NCBI GenBank assembly: GCA_005888095.1
Contig: VBKF01000104.1
Location: 1-64,000, forward strand
Length of the DNA stretch: 64,000 bases
Direction: 5' to 3'
Origin: Deltaproteobacteria bacterium
GTDB lineage: Bacteria > Desulfobacterota > Binatia > DP-6
Shown here: piece by piece, positions 36,217-45,086 of the stretch
Numbering within the stretch: position 1 is the first letter of the stretch
Layout of the letters: each line of letters opens with the position of its first letter
Program-made: the position numbers and the translations under genes
The notes under the pieces: model-generated
Databases searched by the model: none
What the model saw: the letters and a program-made list of their open reading frames with translations, nothing else
Told to the model about the DNA's origin: nothing

Positions 36217-37203
36217 GTGGAGTCCCTCGCGCCCACCGCCGCGGCCGCCGCCTACCCACCCCCGATCGCCGAGGATCTCGCGCGCGTCGAGGAGCGGCTT
36301 GGCCAGGAGCTCGTGTCGCGCGAGAGCCGGCTCGCCGCGATCGCGACGCACCTCCTCGGCGCGGGCGGCAAGCGCATCCGCCCGACCGTCGTCCTGCTCG
36401 CGTTCCACGCGACCGGGAACGGCGCGGCGCGACGCGACGACGTCATCGAGGCGGCGGTGGCGCTCGAGCTCATCCACTCGGCGACGCTCCTGCACGACGA
36501 CATCATCGACGCGGGCGACGTCCGGCGCGGGCGACCGTCGGCGCTCCGGACCTTCGGCGTCGCCGACACGCTGGTCGCGGGCGATTTCCTCTTCAGCCGC
36601 GCGTTCGCGCTGTGCGCGCGCTTCGAGCCCGCCGTCATCCGTTGGGCCGCCGATGCGTGCGTGAGCCTGACCGAGGGCGAGATCATGCAAGGCCGCTTCC
36701 GGCACAATCCGGCGGTGACGGTCGCCGACTACCTGGAGATCATCCGGCGCAAGACCGCGTCGCTGTTTGCCGCCGGTGCACGCACCGCGGCGCACCTCGC
36801 GGGCGCCGGTCCGGATCTCGTCGAAGCCATGGCGGCGGGGGGCGAGCACATCGGCCTTGCGTTCCAGGTGAGCGACGACCTGCTCGACGTCGTCGGACAT
36901 CCGGCGCTCACCGGCAAGCCGCGCGGCATCGACCTGCGCGACGGCAACCCCTCGCTGCCGATCGTGCTCGCGCTCCGCAGCGATCCGGAGTTCGCGCGGC
37001 TCTTCGCCAGAGACGGCCTCGCCGGCGGCGACGTCGAGGCCGGTCTCGGCCGCATCCGGGAGAGCGGGGTCCTGACCGACGTCGCCGCTCGTGCACGGGC
37101 GCACGTCGGGGCGGCACTCGCCGCGCTCGGCCGTCTCCCGGCCTCCCCCTACCGCCGCGCCCTCGAGGGCCTCTCGCAGAGTCTCGGCGACCGCGCCGCC
37201 TGA
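36217..37203 (+). CDS. ispB: Trans-polyprenyl diphosphate synthase
   Basis: 328 residues. The first Asp-rich motif is LLHDDIIDAGDVRRG (DDxxD) and the second is FQVSDDLLDVVG. Around them are GGKRIRPTVVLLAF, the family's GKR, and EGEIMQG. These enzymes extend isoprenoid chains, for quinone side chains or similar lipids. I chose GTG 36217; GTG 36196 is in frame, but TTGACT (36173) with TGGAAT (36197) could be a promoter whose start lies between them. The stop overlaps moaA (TGATG). Chain length cannot be read reliably, so the symbol is tentative. Confidence 0.9.
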   Translation: MESLAPTAAAAAYPPPIAEDLARVEERLGQELVSRESRLAAIATHLLGAGGKRIRPTVVLLAFHATGNGAARRDDVIEAAVALELIHSATLLHDDIIDAGDVRRGRPSALRTFGVADTLVAGDFLFSRAFALCARFEPAVIRWAADACVSLTEGEIMQGRFRHNPAVTVADYLEIIRRKTASLFAAGARTAAHLAGAGPDLVEAMAAGGEHIGLAFQVSDDLLDVVGHPALTGKPRGIDLRDGNPSLPIVLALRSDPEFARLFARDGLAGGDVEAGLGRIRESGVLTDVAARARAHVGAALAALGRLPASPYRRALEGLSQSLGDRAA

Positions 37204-38297
37204 TGTGGAACGGACAGGACGCGTCCACCGGACACCCCGGCCAGCGGCGGGCCGCGCGACGCGCCACCCGCGTTGACTTGGCGCGCCGCGCGGCCGAATA
37301 TCCCCCCGTGCCGCGGGACGGATTCGGGCGCGAGATCGACTACCTGCGCATCTCCCTCACGGACCACTGCAACCTCCGCTGCGTCTACTGCATGCCGCTC
37401 GCGGGGAATCACTACGCGCCGTCGCCCGACCTCCTCACGGCGGCGGAGATCGAGGCGGTCGCCCGCGCCGCGGTGCGCGTCGGCTTCCGCAAGCTCAGGC
37501 TGACGGGCGGCGAGCCGACGCTGCGCGCCGACCTGATCGAGATCGTCGAGCGGCTCGCCGGCGTGCCGGGCCTGCGCGACCTCGCCATGACCACGAACGG
37601 GGTGCGGCTGGGGGGGCTGGCGTCGCGGCTCGCCGCCGCGGGCCTCAGGCGGATCAACGTTCACCTCGACAGCCTCGACGCCGACCGCCTCGCGCGCGTG
37701 ATGCGCTGGGGCACGCTCGCCGAGATCTGGGCCGGGATCGAGGCCGCGGAGGCGGCCGGCCTGCGTCCCATCAAGCTGAATGCGGTCGTCGTCCGCCGCT
37801 TCAACGAAGACGACGTGGTCCCGCTCGCCGCCCTGACCCTGGCGCGCGACTGGCACGTGCGCTTCATCGAGACGATGCCGCTCGGGCGCGGCGAGGTCGC
37901 CGCGGTGGCGCGCGCCGGCCTCGTACCGAGCGCGGAGACACGCGCGCGGATCGAGGCGGTGCTCGGACCGCTGCGGCCGCTCCCGGCCCACGACGCCGCG
38001 GACGAGTCCCGCAACTACCGTCTGCCGGACGCGCGCGGCGTGATCGGCTTCATCAGCCCCGTCTCCGAGCCGTACTGCGGCACCTGCAACCGGATGCGGC
38101 TCACCGCCGAGGGCCGCTTCCACCTCTGCCTGCTGCGCGACGACGAGCTCGACGTCCGCGGGGCGCTTCGTGCCGGCGCCGGCCTCGACGCGATCGCCCT
38201 CCTCCTGCTGCGCGCCGTGGGCTCCAAGCCGACCGGACACCGGCTCGACCTCGGGCGCTCGACCGAGGCGCGCGAGATGTACCAGATCGGCGGCTAG
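37203..38297 (+). CDS. moaA: GTP 3',8-cyclase MoaA (radical SAM)
   Basis: 364 residues from ATG 37203. The radical SAM motif is CNLRCVYC, preceded by FGREIDYLRISLTD. RKLRLTGGEPTLRADL follows, and the C-terminal second 4Fe-4S site is CGTCNRMR with HLCLL. The protein ends in Gly-Gly (MYQIGG), the tail MoaA inserts into its active site. It starts molybdopterin synthesis from GTP. The N-terminal 35 residues are unusual for the family, so GTG 37308 is a real alternative start. No other mo- genes are here. ATG overlaps the polyprenyl synthase stop. Confidence 0.93.
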   Translation: MWNGQDASTGHPGQRRAARRATRVDLARRAAEYPPVPRDGFGREIDYLRISLTDHCNLRCVYCMPLAGNHYAPSPDLLTAAEIEAVARAAVRVGFRKLRLTGGEPTLRADLIEIVERLAGVPGLRDLAMTTNGVRLGGLASRLAAAGLRRINVHLDSLDADRLARVMRWGTLAEIWAGIEAAEAAGLRPIKLNAVVVRRFNEDDVVPLAALTLARDWHVRFIETMPLGRGEVAAVARAGLVPSAETRARIEAVLGPLRPLPAHDAADESRNYRLPDARGVIGFISPVSEPYCGTCNRMRLTAEGRFHLCLLRDDELDVRGALRAGAGLDAIALLLLRAVGSKPTGHRLDLGRSTEAREMYQIGG

Positions 38298-38303
38298 CGC
38301 GGA

Positions 38304-38984
38304 ATGGAGATTCCCGGCCTCGAAGAGGCGTCGCGTCTGCTCGGCGGCGCGGTGCTGGGTCCCCGGGAGCTCACCGCGGCGCTCGGCTTCGATCCCCTCG
38401 CCGTCCTGCCCGAAGACGAGCGGCCGGCGGTTGCGCGCATCCCGTTCGGGGCCGCCGACCTCGAGCGGGCGCGGGCCGAGGGCGAGGTGCTCGTCCTCAG
38501 GCTCGCCCGGGACCCCGAGGGCCCGCTCACCATGCTCCGGCTTGCCGCCCGCCTCGACGGCGGCCTCGATCCGAAGGTCCACAAGGGCGTCGGCTACCTC
38601 CTGCGCGACGAGTGGACGATCGACGAGCAGCCCTTCGCGGCCGCGGAGACCTGCCGCACGGGCTGGTGGCTCGTCCGCCGCGAGCCGCTCGCGGGGACGC
38701 TCAACCGCACCTATCGCGAGCAGGACGCCGTGCTGGCGGCGCTCGGGCCCAGCCTGCCCGAGCGGCCGCGGCGGCGCAGCGCCGCGGAGATCGCCTTCGA
38801 TACGCTCTGCTGGCAGCGCGCGCACGGCGAGTACCTGCTGTCGCGGGCCTGGGACTGGTCGCGGAGCGAGACGATCGACCGGGGCTACGCTTCGCTCGGC
38901 GAGTTCGGCCCGGAGGGCCTGCGGGTGATCGCTTACTCGGCCGCGGTCCGCTTCGGGACGCTCGGCGTCTGCCCCCAGCGCTGA
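38304..38984 (+). CDS. Hypothetical protein (226 residues)
   Basis: Not recognised. ATG is six bases after moaA. The protein is soluble and acidic to neutral. Segments include LLGGAVLGPRELTAALGFDP, AVARIPFGAADLERARAEGE (a possible nucleotide or substrate loop is not evident), KVHKGVGYLLRDEWTIDEQP and a Trp/Tyr-rich C-terminal half (EIAFDTLCWQRAHGEYLLSR, AWDWSRSETIDRGYASLGEF). Codon use matches its neighbours. The order moaA, this gene, small unknown, two CoA-transferases suggests co-transcription, but the pair of transferases may be a separate unit. No function proposed. Confidence 0.75.
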   Translation: MEIPGLEEASRLLGGAVLGPRELTAALGFDPLAVLPEDERPAVARIPFGAADLERARAEGEVLVLRLARDPEGPLTMLRLAARLDGGLDPKVHKGVGYLLRDEWTIDEQPFAAAETCRTGWWLVRREPLAGTLNRTYREQDAVLAALGPSLPERPRRRSAAEIAFDTLCWQRAHGEYLLSRAWDWSRSETIDRGYASLGEFGPEGLRVIAYSAAVRFGTLGVCPQR

Positions 38985-39027
38985 CGCATTGCCACCCGCG
39001 CCCCGGGCCTGGTAGGAGACGCCTCCG

Positions 39028-39276
39028 GTGTATTTCGTCACCACCAAGCGCGCGGGCTATGCGCTCTTCTGTACGACGCCGAGCGAGCGCGCCGCGATCG
39101 GCGTCACCGAGGATCAGCAGCGCGTCCACCTGCTCGCGCGCACCGCCACCGGCTGGGACGTGCGTCACGACTGGCCGGTCGGGGAGCACTCGCACACCGA
39201 GCTCCTGACGCGGCTCGGCCCGCTCGAGGAGCCCGAGACGATCGAGGAGCTGATCCGGCTCGCGCTCGGCGAGTGA
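39028..39276 (+). CDS. Hypothetical small protein (82 residues)
   Basis: Not recognised. GTG 39028 has TAGGAG eight bases upstream. The protein starts MYFVTTKRAGYALFCTTPSE, contains DQQRVHLLARTATGWDVRHD and ends LEEPETIEELIRLALGE, a predicted beta-rich N-terminus and helical tail. Its TGA is followed two bases later by the ATG of the first CoA-transferase, so they are probably translated together. It could be a small accessory protein of the transferases. Confidence 0.7.
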   Translation: MYFVTTKRAGYALFCTTPSERAAIGVTEDQQRVHLLARTATGWDVRHDWPVGEHSHTELLTRLGPLEEPETIEELIRLALGE

Positions 39277-39278
39277 CG

Positions 39279-40466
39279 ATGCCGGGCGCGCTCGACGGCC
39301 TCCGCGTCCTCGAGGTCGGGGAGCTGGTGAGCGCCCCGTATGCGACCAAGCTGCTCGCCGACCTCGGTGCCGACGTGGTGAAGATCGAGCCGCCCGGCAT
39401 CGGCGACCGCGCGCGCCGGCGGGGACCGTTTCCCGGCGGCACGCCGCACCCGGAGAAGAGCGGTCTCTTCCTGTACCTGAACACGAACAAGCGGGGCATC
39501 ACGCTCGACCTCTCCACCGCGGCCGGGCGGGCGGCGCTCGAACGCCTGGTCGCCCGCGCCGACCTCCTCGTGCACAACGTCCACCCGCGCGACATGGCGG
39601 CATGGGGCCTCGACTACCCGCGCTTCGCCCGGCTGAACCCGCGGCTCGTGATGACCTCGATCGCGCCCTTCGGTCTCTCGGGCCCGCACGCCGGCTACCG
39701 CGGCCCCGACGTGGTCACGTGGAGCGCGGGCGGCGTCGCGGCGCTCAACGGCGCCCCCGGTGAGCCGGATCTGCCGCCCCTCAAGACCTTCGGCGACCAG
39801 TCGGGCTTCCAGGCGGCGCTCACCGCCGCCGTCGGCTCGCTCGGCGCGCTCCTCGCCCGCCTCGCCACGGGCCGGGGCGAGCACGTCGAGGTCTCGGCCC
39901 AGGAATGCGTCGCCGCCATCCTCGAGCTGACCTTCGAATTCTGGCCCTACACGGGCCTCGTCGCCTCGCGGCTCGGCCAGAAGCCGATCCAGCCGCTCTG
40001 CTTCATGGAGTGCCGCGACGGCTGGATCTTCCTCTGCGCGGTCGAGGAGCACCAGTGGGAGCGTTTCGTCGACCTCATGGGCAGGCCCGAATGGGCGGCT
40101 CTCGAGCTGTTCGGGAGCCGTCTGGCGCGCGGGGCGAACTTCGACGCCCTCCAGGTCTTCCTCCAGGAGTGGTGCCGCGAGCAGTCGGTCGAGGAGCTCT
40201 ACGAGGCCGCGCAGCGCCGTCGCATCCCGTTCGCGCCCGTCTCGACCATGGGCGACCTGCTCGCCTCGCCGCATCTCCGCGCGCGCGGCTTCTTCGTCAC
40301 CGTCGACCAGTCTGCGGCGGGGGCGGTCACCATGCCCGGGGCGCCCTACAAGCTCTCGGCCACGCCGTGGCAGATCCGCCGCCCTGCCCCCTGCCTCGGC
40401 CAGCACACGGCCGAGGTGCTGGCCGAGGTCGGCCTCGACGCGGCGGCGGCCGGCGGCGCCGGGTGA
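39279..40466 (+). CDS. CaiB/BaiF-family (class III) CoA-transferase 1
   Basis: 395 residues. N-terminal LRVLEVGELVSAPYATKLLADLGADVVKIEPP, then NTNKRGITLDL, and the catalytic Asp region KTFGDQSGFQAAL. The C-terminal RRPAPCLGQHTAEVL is typical. Class III transferases move CoA between carboxylic acids through an Asp-anhydride intermediate. GTG 39273 overlapping the previous stop is an alternative start. The second transferase follows with a TGATG overlap, so the two may act on the same pathway or form a heteromer. Substrate unknown. Confidence 0.92.
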   Translation: MPGALDGLRVLEVGELVSAPYATKLLADLGADVVKIEPPGIGDRARRRGPFPGGTPHPEKSGLFLYLNTNKRGITLDLSTAAGRAALERLVARADLLVHNVHPRDMAAWGLDYPRFARLNPRLVMTSIAPFGLSGPHAGYRGPDVVTWSAGGVAALNGAPGEPDLPPLKTFGDQSGFQAALTAAVGSLGALLARLATGRGEHVEVSAQECVAAILELTFEFWPYTGLVASRLGQKPIQPLCFMECRDGWIFLCAVEEHQWERFVDLMGRPEWAALELFGSRLARGANFDALQVFLQEWCREQSVEELYEAAQRRRIPFAPVSTMGDLLASPHLRARGFFVTVDQSAAGAVTMPGAPYKLSATPWQIRRPAPCLGQHTAEVLAEVGLDAAAAGGAG

Positions 40467-41686
40467 TGGTCCGGCGCGCGCCGCTGGCGGGCCTGCGGGT
40501 CGCCGACTTCACGTGGGTGTGGGCAGGCCCGTTCTGCACGCTCCAGCTCGCGCACCTCGGCGCCGAGGTGATCCGCATCGAGACGGCGACCCGGCTCTGC
40601 GTCACGCGCCTGCTCCCGCCCTACCCGCGCGACATGGAGCCCGGCCCGAACCGGAGCGGCTACTTCAACCAGTACAATCAGGGCAAGAAGAGCATCACGC
40701 TCGATCTCAAGCGCCCCGAGGCGGTGGCCGTGGCCAGGCGGCTGTGCGCCGCGAGCGACGTCGTGGTCGAGAACTTCGCGGCCGGGGTCATGGAGCGCAT
40801 GGGGCTCGGCTACGACGTGCTGCGCGCGCTCCGCCCCGACGTCGTCATGATCGCGCTGTCGGGCTACGGCGCGACGGGGCCCGACCGCGACAAGGTGTCG
40901 TACGGGCCGGCGCAGGTGCCGCTCTCCGGCCTCTCCTCGGTGACCGGCTACCGCGGCTGGCCGCCGATGCACGTCGGCATCTCGTACGGCGACCCGACGG
41001 GCGGCCTCCACGGCGCCGTCGCCATCCTCGCCGCCCTGCTCCATCGCGCCCGCACGGGCGAGGGGCAGTACATCGACCTCTCGCAGTGGGAGTCCTCGAT
41101 GACCGTCCTGCCCGAGGCCATCGTCTCGTGGACGATGAACGGCGTGGCGCCCCCGCGCGACGGCAACCGGGACCCGCACATGGCGCCCCACGGCATCTTC
41201 CGCGCCGCGGGCGACGATCGCTGGATCGCCGTCGCGATCGAGGACGACGCGGCGTGGGCGCGGTTCGCGCGCTGCCTCGGCCGTCCGGAGCTCGCCGACG
41301 ACGCGCGCTTCGCCACCCTGGTGGCACGCAAGCGCCACGAAGACGAGCTCGAGGCCCTGGTGACGGAGTGGACGGGGACGCGCACGCCCGAGGAGGCAAC
41401 GGTCCGGCTCCAGGAGGCGGGGATCGCCGCCTTCACGGCCGCCACCAACCGCGACGTCGCCGAAGACCCGCACCTCGCCGCCCGCGAATTCTTCGTGGAG
41501 CTCCCGCATCCCGAGGTCGGGGTGCGCCGGCACATCGGCGTGCCCTGGCGGATGGCGGCGAGCGACTGCCGCGTCCGCCGGCCGGCCCCGTGCCTCGGCG
41601 CCGACACCGACCAGGTGCTGCGCGAGGCGTGCGGCTGCTCGGAGGCCGAGATCGCCGACCTGAGAGCGCGCCAGGTCCTCGCCTGA
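40466..41686 (+). CDS. CaiB/BaiF-family (class III) CoA-transferase 2
   Basis: 406 residues. Motifs parallel the first copy: GLRVADFTWVWAGPFCTLQL, AEVIRIETATRLC, NQGKKSITLDLKRPE, and catalytic Asp in SYGDPTGGLHGAVA. The C-terminal RRPAPCLGADTDQVL closes the fold. It is about as long as its neighbour but clearly diverged, so this is an old tandem pair. ATG 40466 is the overlap start. Such pairs are common in bacteria degrading aromatic or terpenoid acids; the window's AtuA and carboxyltransferase genes would suit that lifestyle. Confidence 0.92.
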   Translation: MVRRAPLAGLRVADFTWVWAGPFCTLQLAHLGAEVIRIETATRLCVTRLLPPYPRDMEPGPNRSGYFNQYNQGKKSITLDLKRPEAVAVARRLCAASDVVVENFAAGVMERMGLGYDVLRALRPDVVMIALSGYGATGPDRDKVSYGPAQVPLSGLSSVTGYRGWPPMHVGISYGDPTGGLHGAVAILAALLHRARTGEGQYIDLSQWESSMTVLPEAIVSWTMNGVAPPRDGNRDPHMAPHGIFRAAGDDRWIAVAIEDDAAWARFARCLGRPELADDARFATLVARKRHEDELEALVTEWTGTRTPEEATVRLQEAGIAAFTAATNRDVAEDPHLAAREFFVELPHPEVGVRRHIGVPWRMAASDCRVRRPAPCLGADTDQVLREACGCSEAEIADLRARQVLA

Positions 41687-41689
41687 CTC

Positions 41690-42877
41690 CTATCGGGGAC
41701 GGCGCCGGAGCCGCGGCCGCGGGAGGAGGTCGCGCACGCCGGCGCGTGCCGTTCGGCTGAAGCACACGATCCCCGCCGCGAGCAGCAGGTAGAGGATCGA
41801 GTGCGTCCAGCGCGCCAGCGGCGAGGTCAGGAAGAGCTGCGGCACGAAGAGCGCGAACAGCACGAGCGCTTCCCCCCGGGTGAAGCGGAAGTTCGAGATG
41901 ACCACCAGCGCGAAGATCGACTGGGCGGAGGTGAGGAGGATCTCCTCGCGCTGGCGCCGGTCGAGGACCATGGGGGTGAGGTCGCCGTGCGACAGGGCGA
42001 AGGCCGCCGGCAGCGCGCCGACCAGCAGCGTCCACTGGTTCACCGTCGAGGAGGTGAGCGTGCCGATGCTCGCCGCTGCCGCGCCGCGCAGCGCGAACAG
42101 CACCGCAACGATGAATTCGGGCGATTCCGAGACGAGCGGGGCGAGCCACTGCACGAGGAGGAACTCCTCGATGTGGAACTGGCGCCCGACCGCGAGCAGG
42201 CTCTCGGCGAACGGCTCGGCGGCGGTGAAGATCGCGCCGCCGGCGAGCGCCATGATGCCGAGCGTCGCCGCGCGCCGGCCGATCTTCCCGGTGCGCGCGA
42301 TCAGCTCGGAGGGCCCCTCGAGGGTCGGCTCCTCGTGATGCGAGCGGCCGGCCGCGAGCATGTAGGCGAGGAACACGGCGAGGAGCACCACCGTGTCGAG
42401 GATGCTGAGCGTCCCCTTGAGCGGAATCAGGAACGAGTAGGCGGTCGCGAGCGCCAGGTAGTTGATCTCGACCGCCTGCTCCCGCGGCAGCGAGATGCCG
42501 CGCCGCCGGTGGCGGAGCCAGATGGTGAGGACGGAGGCCGCCCAGCCCACGCCGATGAGCAGGCGGTTGCCGCCCGTCATGTTGGCCGTCGCGTACGCCG
42601 TGTAGGCGGGATCCTGCCCCGCCCGCCAGGCGAAGTAGACGTCGACGGCGTACTCGGGGAGCACCGCGATCAGCGCGAGGACGGCGAGCGCCAGGGCGCG
42701 CGGCACGTCGAGCTGCGCCACCTCCGCGGTCCACGAGAGGAGGAAGCCGGCGCCGAAGATCGCGGCGCCCGAGGCGAAGGCGATCTGGACCGGCCCGTCA
42801 ACGGCGCCCGTGAAGTGCGCCGCGAACCACGCCGCCGGCAATGCGAGCGCGCCGGCCAGCCAGAGCGCCGACCGCAT
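41690..42877 (-). CDS. Sodium/calcium exchanger-type cation antiporter
   Basis: 395 residues, about ten membrane helices. The two inverted alpha-repeats of the CaCA superfamily are visible: ALIAVLPEYAVDVYFAW with TANMTGGNRLLIGVGW, and PLVSESPEFIVAVLFALRG with TLTSSTVNQWTLLVGALP. The Glu in each (LPEYAVD, ESPEFIVA) is the ion-binding residue. A hydrophilic loop lies between the halves (about residues 175-200). It exchanges Ca2+ or another divalent cation for Na+ or H+ in the inner membrane. ATG 42877 overlaps the pfkA TGA (TGATG); GTG 42880 is also possible. Confidence 0.9.
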   Translation of the reverse strand: MRSALWLAGALALPAAWFAAHFTGAVDGPVQIAFASGAAIFGAGFLLSWTAEVAQLDVPRALALAVLALIAVLPEYAVDVYFAWRAGQDPAYTAYATANMTGGNRLLIGVGWAASVLTIWLRHRRRGISLPREQAVEINYLALATAYSFLIPLKGTLSILDTVVLLAVFLAYMLAAGRSHHEEPTLEGPSELIARTGKIGRRAATLGIMALAGGAIFTAAEPFAESLLAVGRQFHIEEFLLVQWLAPLVSESPEFIVAVLFALRGAAAASIGTLTSSTVNQWTLLVGALPAAFALSHGDLTPMVLDRRQREEILLTSAQSIFALVVISNFRFTRGEALVLFALFVPQLFLTSPLARWTHSILYLLLAAGIVCFSRTARAGVRDLLPRPRLRRRPR

Positions 42878-43839
42878 CACGCGAGATCGCGCGCCACGGC
42901 CAGGAGGTCGACGCGCACGTCACGACGCTTCTGCCAGGCGTCCGCCAGGGGCACCCGCGTCACCTTGCCGCACACCTCCCCGGCCATCATGCCGCCGCCG
43001 TCGAGCAGCACGTCCACGGCTGCGGCGCCGAGCCGGCTGGCGAGGATCCGGTCGCGCGCCGTCGGCGTTCCACCGCGCTGGATGTGCCCGAGCACGCACA
43101 CGCGCGGCTCGAGCCCCGTGAGCTCGCGGACCTCGTCGGCGATGCGAAACACCCGGCCCTGCTCCCCGCTCTCTGCCACCACGATGATGCTCGACCGCTT
43201 GCCGCGCTGCCAGCTCTGGCGCAGCTCGTGCCCGAGCGCAATGAGGTCGGTGGGGATCTCGGGGATGAGGACGTCCTCGGCGCCGCCCGCCACGCCCACG
43301 CCGAGCGCGATGTCGCCGCTCGTGCGGCCCATCACCTCCACCAGGAAGAGCCGCTCGTGGGAGGCGGCGGTGTCGCGGATGCGGTCGATCGCCTCGAGGG
43401 CGGTGTTGATCGCCGTGTCGAAGCCGATCGTGAAATCGGTCCCGTAGACGTCGTTGTCGATCGTCCCGGGCACGCCCGCCACCCACACCCCATGCTCGGC
43501 GGCGAGCAGCGTGGCGCCGCGAAACGTCCCGTCCCCGCCGATGACGATCAGCCCTTCGATTCCCGCACCCTGCAGGACGGCGGCCGCGCGGGCGCGCCCC
43601 TTGGGATCGAGGAACTCCTCGCAGCGCGAGGTGCCGAGCACGGTGCCTCCGCGCTGGATGATGTTGGCCACCTCCGCGCGGGTGAGCGCGCGCATCTCGC
43701 CGGCCAGGAGTCCGGCGTATCCCCGGCGGATGCCGATCACCTCGAGTCCCTTGCCGAGGGCGTGGCGGACGGCGGCGCGGATGGCGGCGTTCATGCCGGG
43801 CGCGTCGCCGCCGCTCGTCAGGATGCCGATTCGGCGCAT
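42877..43839 (-). CDS. pfkA: ATP-dependent 6-phosphofructokinase
   Basis: 320 residues, exactly the bacterial PfkA length. N-terminal RRIGILTSGGDAPGMNAAIR, ATP site GGDGTFRGA, catalytic PGTIDNDVYGTDFTIGFDTA with the proton-abstracting Asp, MGRTSGDIAL and a C-terminal GHIQRGGTPTARDR. Gly in GGDGT rather than Asp favours ATP over PPi as phosphoryl donor. It commits fructose-6-phosphate to glycolysis. A TATCAT box ends six bases before ATG 43839. The exchanger gene is coupled downstream. Confidence 0.96.
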   Translation of the reverse strand: MRRIGILTSGGDAPGMNAAIRAAVRHALGKGLEVIGIRRGYAGLLAGEMRALTRAEVANIIQRGGTVLGTSRCEEFLDPKGRARAAAVLQGAGIEGLIVIGGDGTFRGATLLAAEHGVWVAGVPGTIDNDVYGTDFTIGFDTAINTALEAIDRIRDTAASHERLFLVEVMGRTSGDIALGVGVAGGAEDVLIPEIPTDLIALGHELRQSWQRGKRSSIIVVAESGEQGRVFRIADEVRELTGLEPRVCVLGHIQRGGTPTARDRILASRLGAAAVDVLLDGGGMMAGEVCGKVTRVPLADAWQKRRDVRVDLLAVARDLA

Positions 43840-43845
43840 CGGCCT

Positions 43846-43851
43846 ATGATA
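43846..43851 (-). promoter_or_regulatory. pfkA -10 box
   Basis: Minus-strand TATCAT (5/6) ends six bases before the pfkA ATG, so transcription would begin at the A of the start codon. No good -35 is seen at 16-19 bases. The 43852-43987 spacer holds G/C-rich inverted repeats and a GCTAGC-TC-GCTAGC motif near 43980. Confidence 0.4.
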
Positions 43852-43987
43852 GCAAGGTCGGGCGCGTTGCCCGACAGGCGGCGAGGGCCCCGGCGGGGAG
43901 GCGGGAAAGGGCGCCGCCTCCGCTCCGGTCCTCGCTCCGTCGTCGGCGCATCGTTCCTGCGGACGGCCTCGGTGCCGTGCTAGCTCG

Positions 43988-44620
43988 CTAGCGGCGGGCC
44001 GGGGGCACGCCGACGGTGCGGGCGAGGCGCTCGGCGGTCCGGGCAAGCGCCTGGTCGAGCAGCTCCTCGCGGGTCAGCCAGCGCCCTCCCCCCTCGACGA
44101 AGCGCGGCAGCTGGAGGAGGTTCTCGCTGAGCGCCTGCTGCACATACTCGAAGCGGTCGACGGCGAGCAGGGCGCCGTCGGGGGCGTGCACGAGCGCCGC
44201 CTCGTAGGTGACCGCCGCCGGCGACTCGACGGCCCAGGCCGTCCCCTGGCGCTCGTGGTAGCGCGACAGCGTGCCGAGGACCGCGAGGTTGGCGCCGACC
44301 TTGTCGGCGACGCGCGCCGCCAGCTGCGCGTCGTAGGCGCCGGTGTCGGCGAGCGACCACGCGCCGAGCACGCGATCCGGGTCGACGACGGCCATGCCGG
44401 CCTCAGCGAGATGGGCGCCGAGCATCCGCGCCGCCGCCGGGCCGGCGTCCGCCGGCACGGCCTCCGTGCCGGCGCCTGCTTCGCTGCCGGGCCCCGTGCG
44501 GAACGGCACGACCGCCACGCGGGCCGGCCCGGCAAGCGCGGCGACCGGCCGCGGCGGCCCGGGACGAGGGCAGGCGACCAGCGCGACGAGGGCGGTCGCC
44601 AGGAGTACCGGGCGGATCAT
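43988..44620 (-). CDS. Outer-membrane-type lipoprotein, LpoB/FlgO-like
   Basis: 210 residues. A lipoprotein signal ends at the lipobox LVAC (residues about 14-17), followed by a Pro/Gly/Ala spacer. The mature domain begins RVAVVPFRTGPG and continues with AARMLGAHLAEAGMAVVDPD, KVGANLAVLGTLSRY and LLAVDRFEYVQQA. This order (short-lived beta, 'NLAVLGTLSRY', then a helix) is that of LpoB, FlgO and CsgG-like periplasmic domains. Possible role in envelope assembly; unproven. A weak TTTCCA/TAGAAG promoter lies directly upstream of ATG 44620. Confidence 0.75.
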   Translation of the reverse strand: MIRPVLLATALVALVACPRPGPPRPVAALAGPARVAVVPFRTGPGSEAGAGTEAVPADAGPAAARMLGAHLAEAGMAVVDPDRVLGAWSLADTGAYDAQLAARVADKVGANLAVLGTLSRYHERQGTAWAVESPAAVTYEAALVHAPDGALLAVDRFEYVQQALSENLLQLPRFVEGGGRWLTREELLDQALARTAERLARTVGVPPARR

Positions 44621-44719
44621 ATTCCCTTCTACACCGGCGAACGATCGGCTGGAAAAGGCATCTCGCGTGCAGTATGCGGGACGGATGGCGAAGACCCGCG
44701 TCCCTCGGCGGCCCCCGGC

Positions 44720-45076
44720 ATGACGCGCGTGCTCGCGTTGGTCGTCGGCGTCGCGGGCGGAACGCTCGGCGGGCTCGTCGGCCTCGGCGGCGGCTTCATC
44801 ATGGTCCCGCTCATGGTGTACTTCCTCGGGATGCCGCAGCACGAGGCGCAGGGCACGTCGCTCGCCATCCTGCTGCCGCCGGTCGGCGTCCTCTCCGTGC
44901 TCCAGTACTGGAGGGCGGGGCACGTGAACATCGCGGTGGCCCTCTGGGCCGCGGTCGGCTTCCTCGCGGGCGGCTGGGTGGGAGGCACCATCGCCCAACT
45001 GATCGCCGGCCGCGTCCTCCGCCGGCTCTTCGCCCTTCTCCTCTTGGCCTTCGCGCTCGATCTCTTCCGCCGCTGA
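44720..45076 (+). CDS. Short TauE/SafE-type membrane transporter
   Basis: 118 residues with four hydrophobic helices. The N-terminal GTLGGLVGLGGGFIMVPLMV is the TSUP/TauE signature, followed by QGTSLAILLPPVGVLSVLQYW and WVGGTIAQLIAGRVLRRLFA. Full-length TauE/SafE proteins have two such repeats (about 250 residues); this is a natural single-repeat form that presumably dimerises. It would export a sulfonate-related or other small organic anion; substrate unknown. ATG 44720 lacks a clear ribosome site. The EIIA gene starts ten bases after its stop. Confidence 0.85.
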   Translation: MTRVLALVVGVAGGTLGGLVGLGGGFIMVPLMVYFLGMPQHEAQGTSLAILLPPVGVLSVLQYWRAGHVNIAVALWAAVGFLAGGWVGGTIAQLIAGRVLRRLFALLLLAFALDLFRR

Positions 45077-45086
45077 GGGCGGTCCC

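Noticed and set aside
43979-43992. GCTAGC-TC-GCTAGC as an attachment site or operator
   Set aside because: It lies at the stop codon of the lipoprotein gene and has no second copy elsewhere that I saw.
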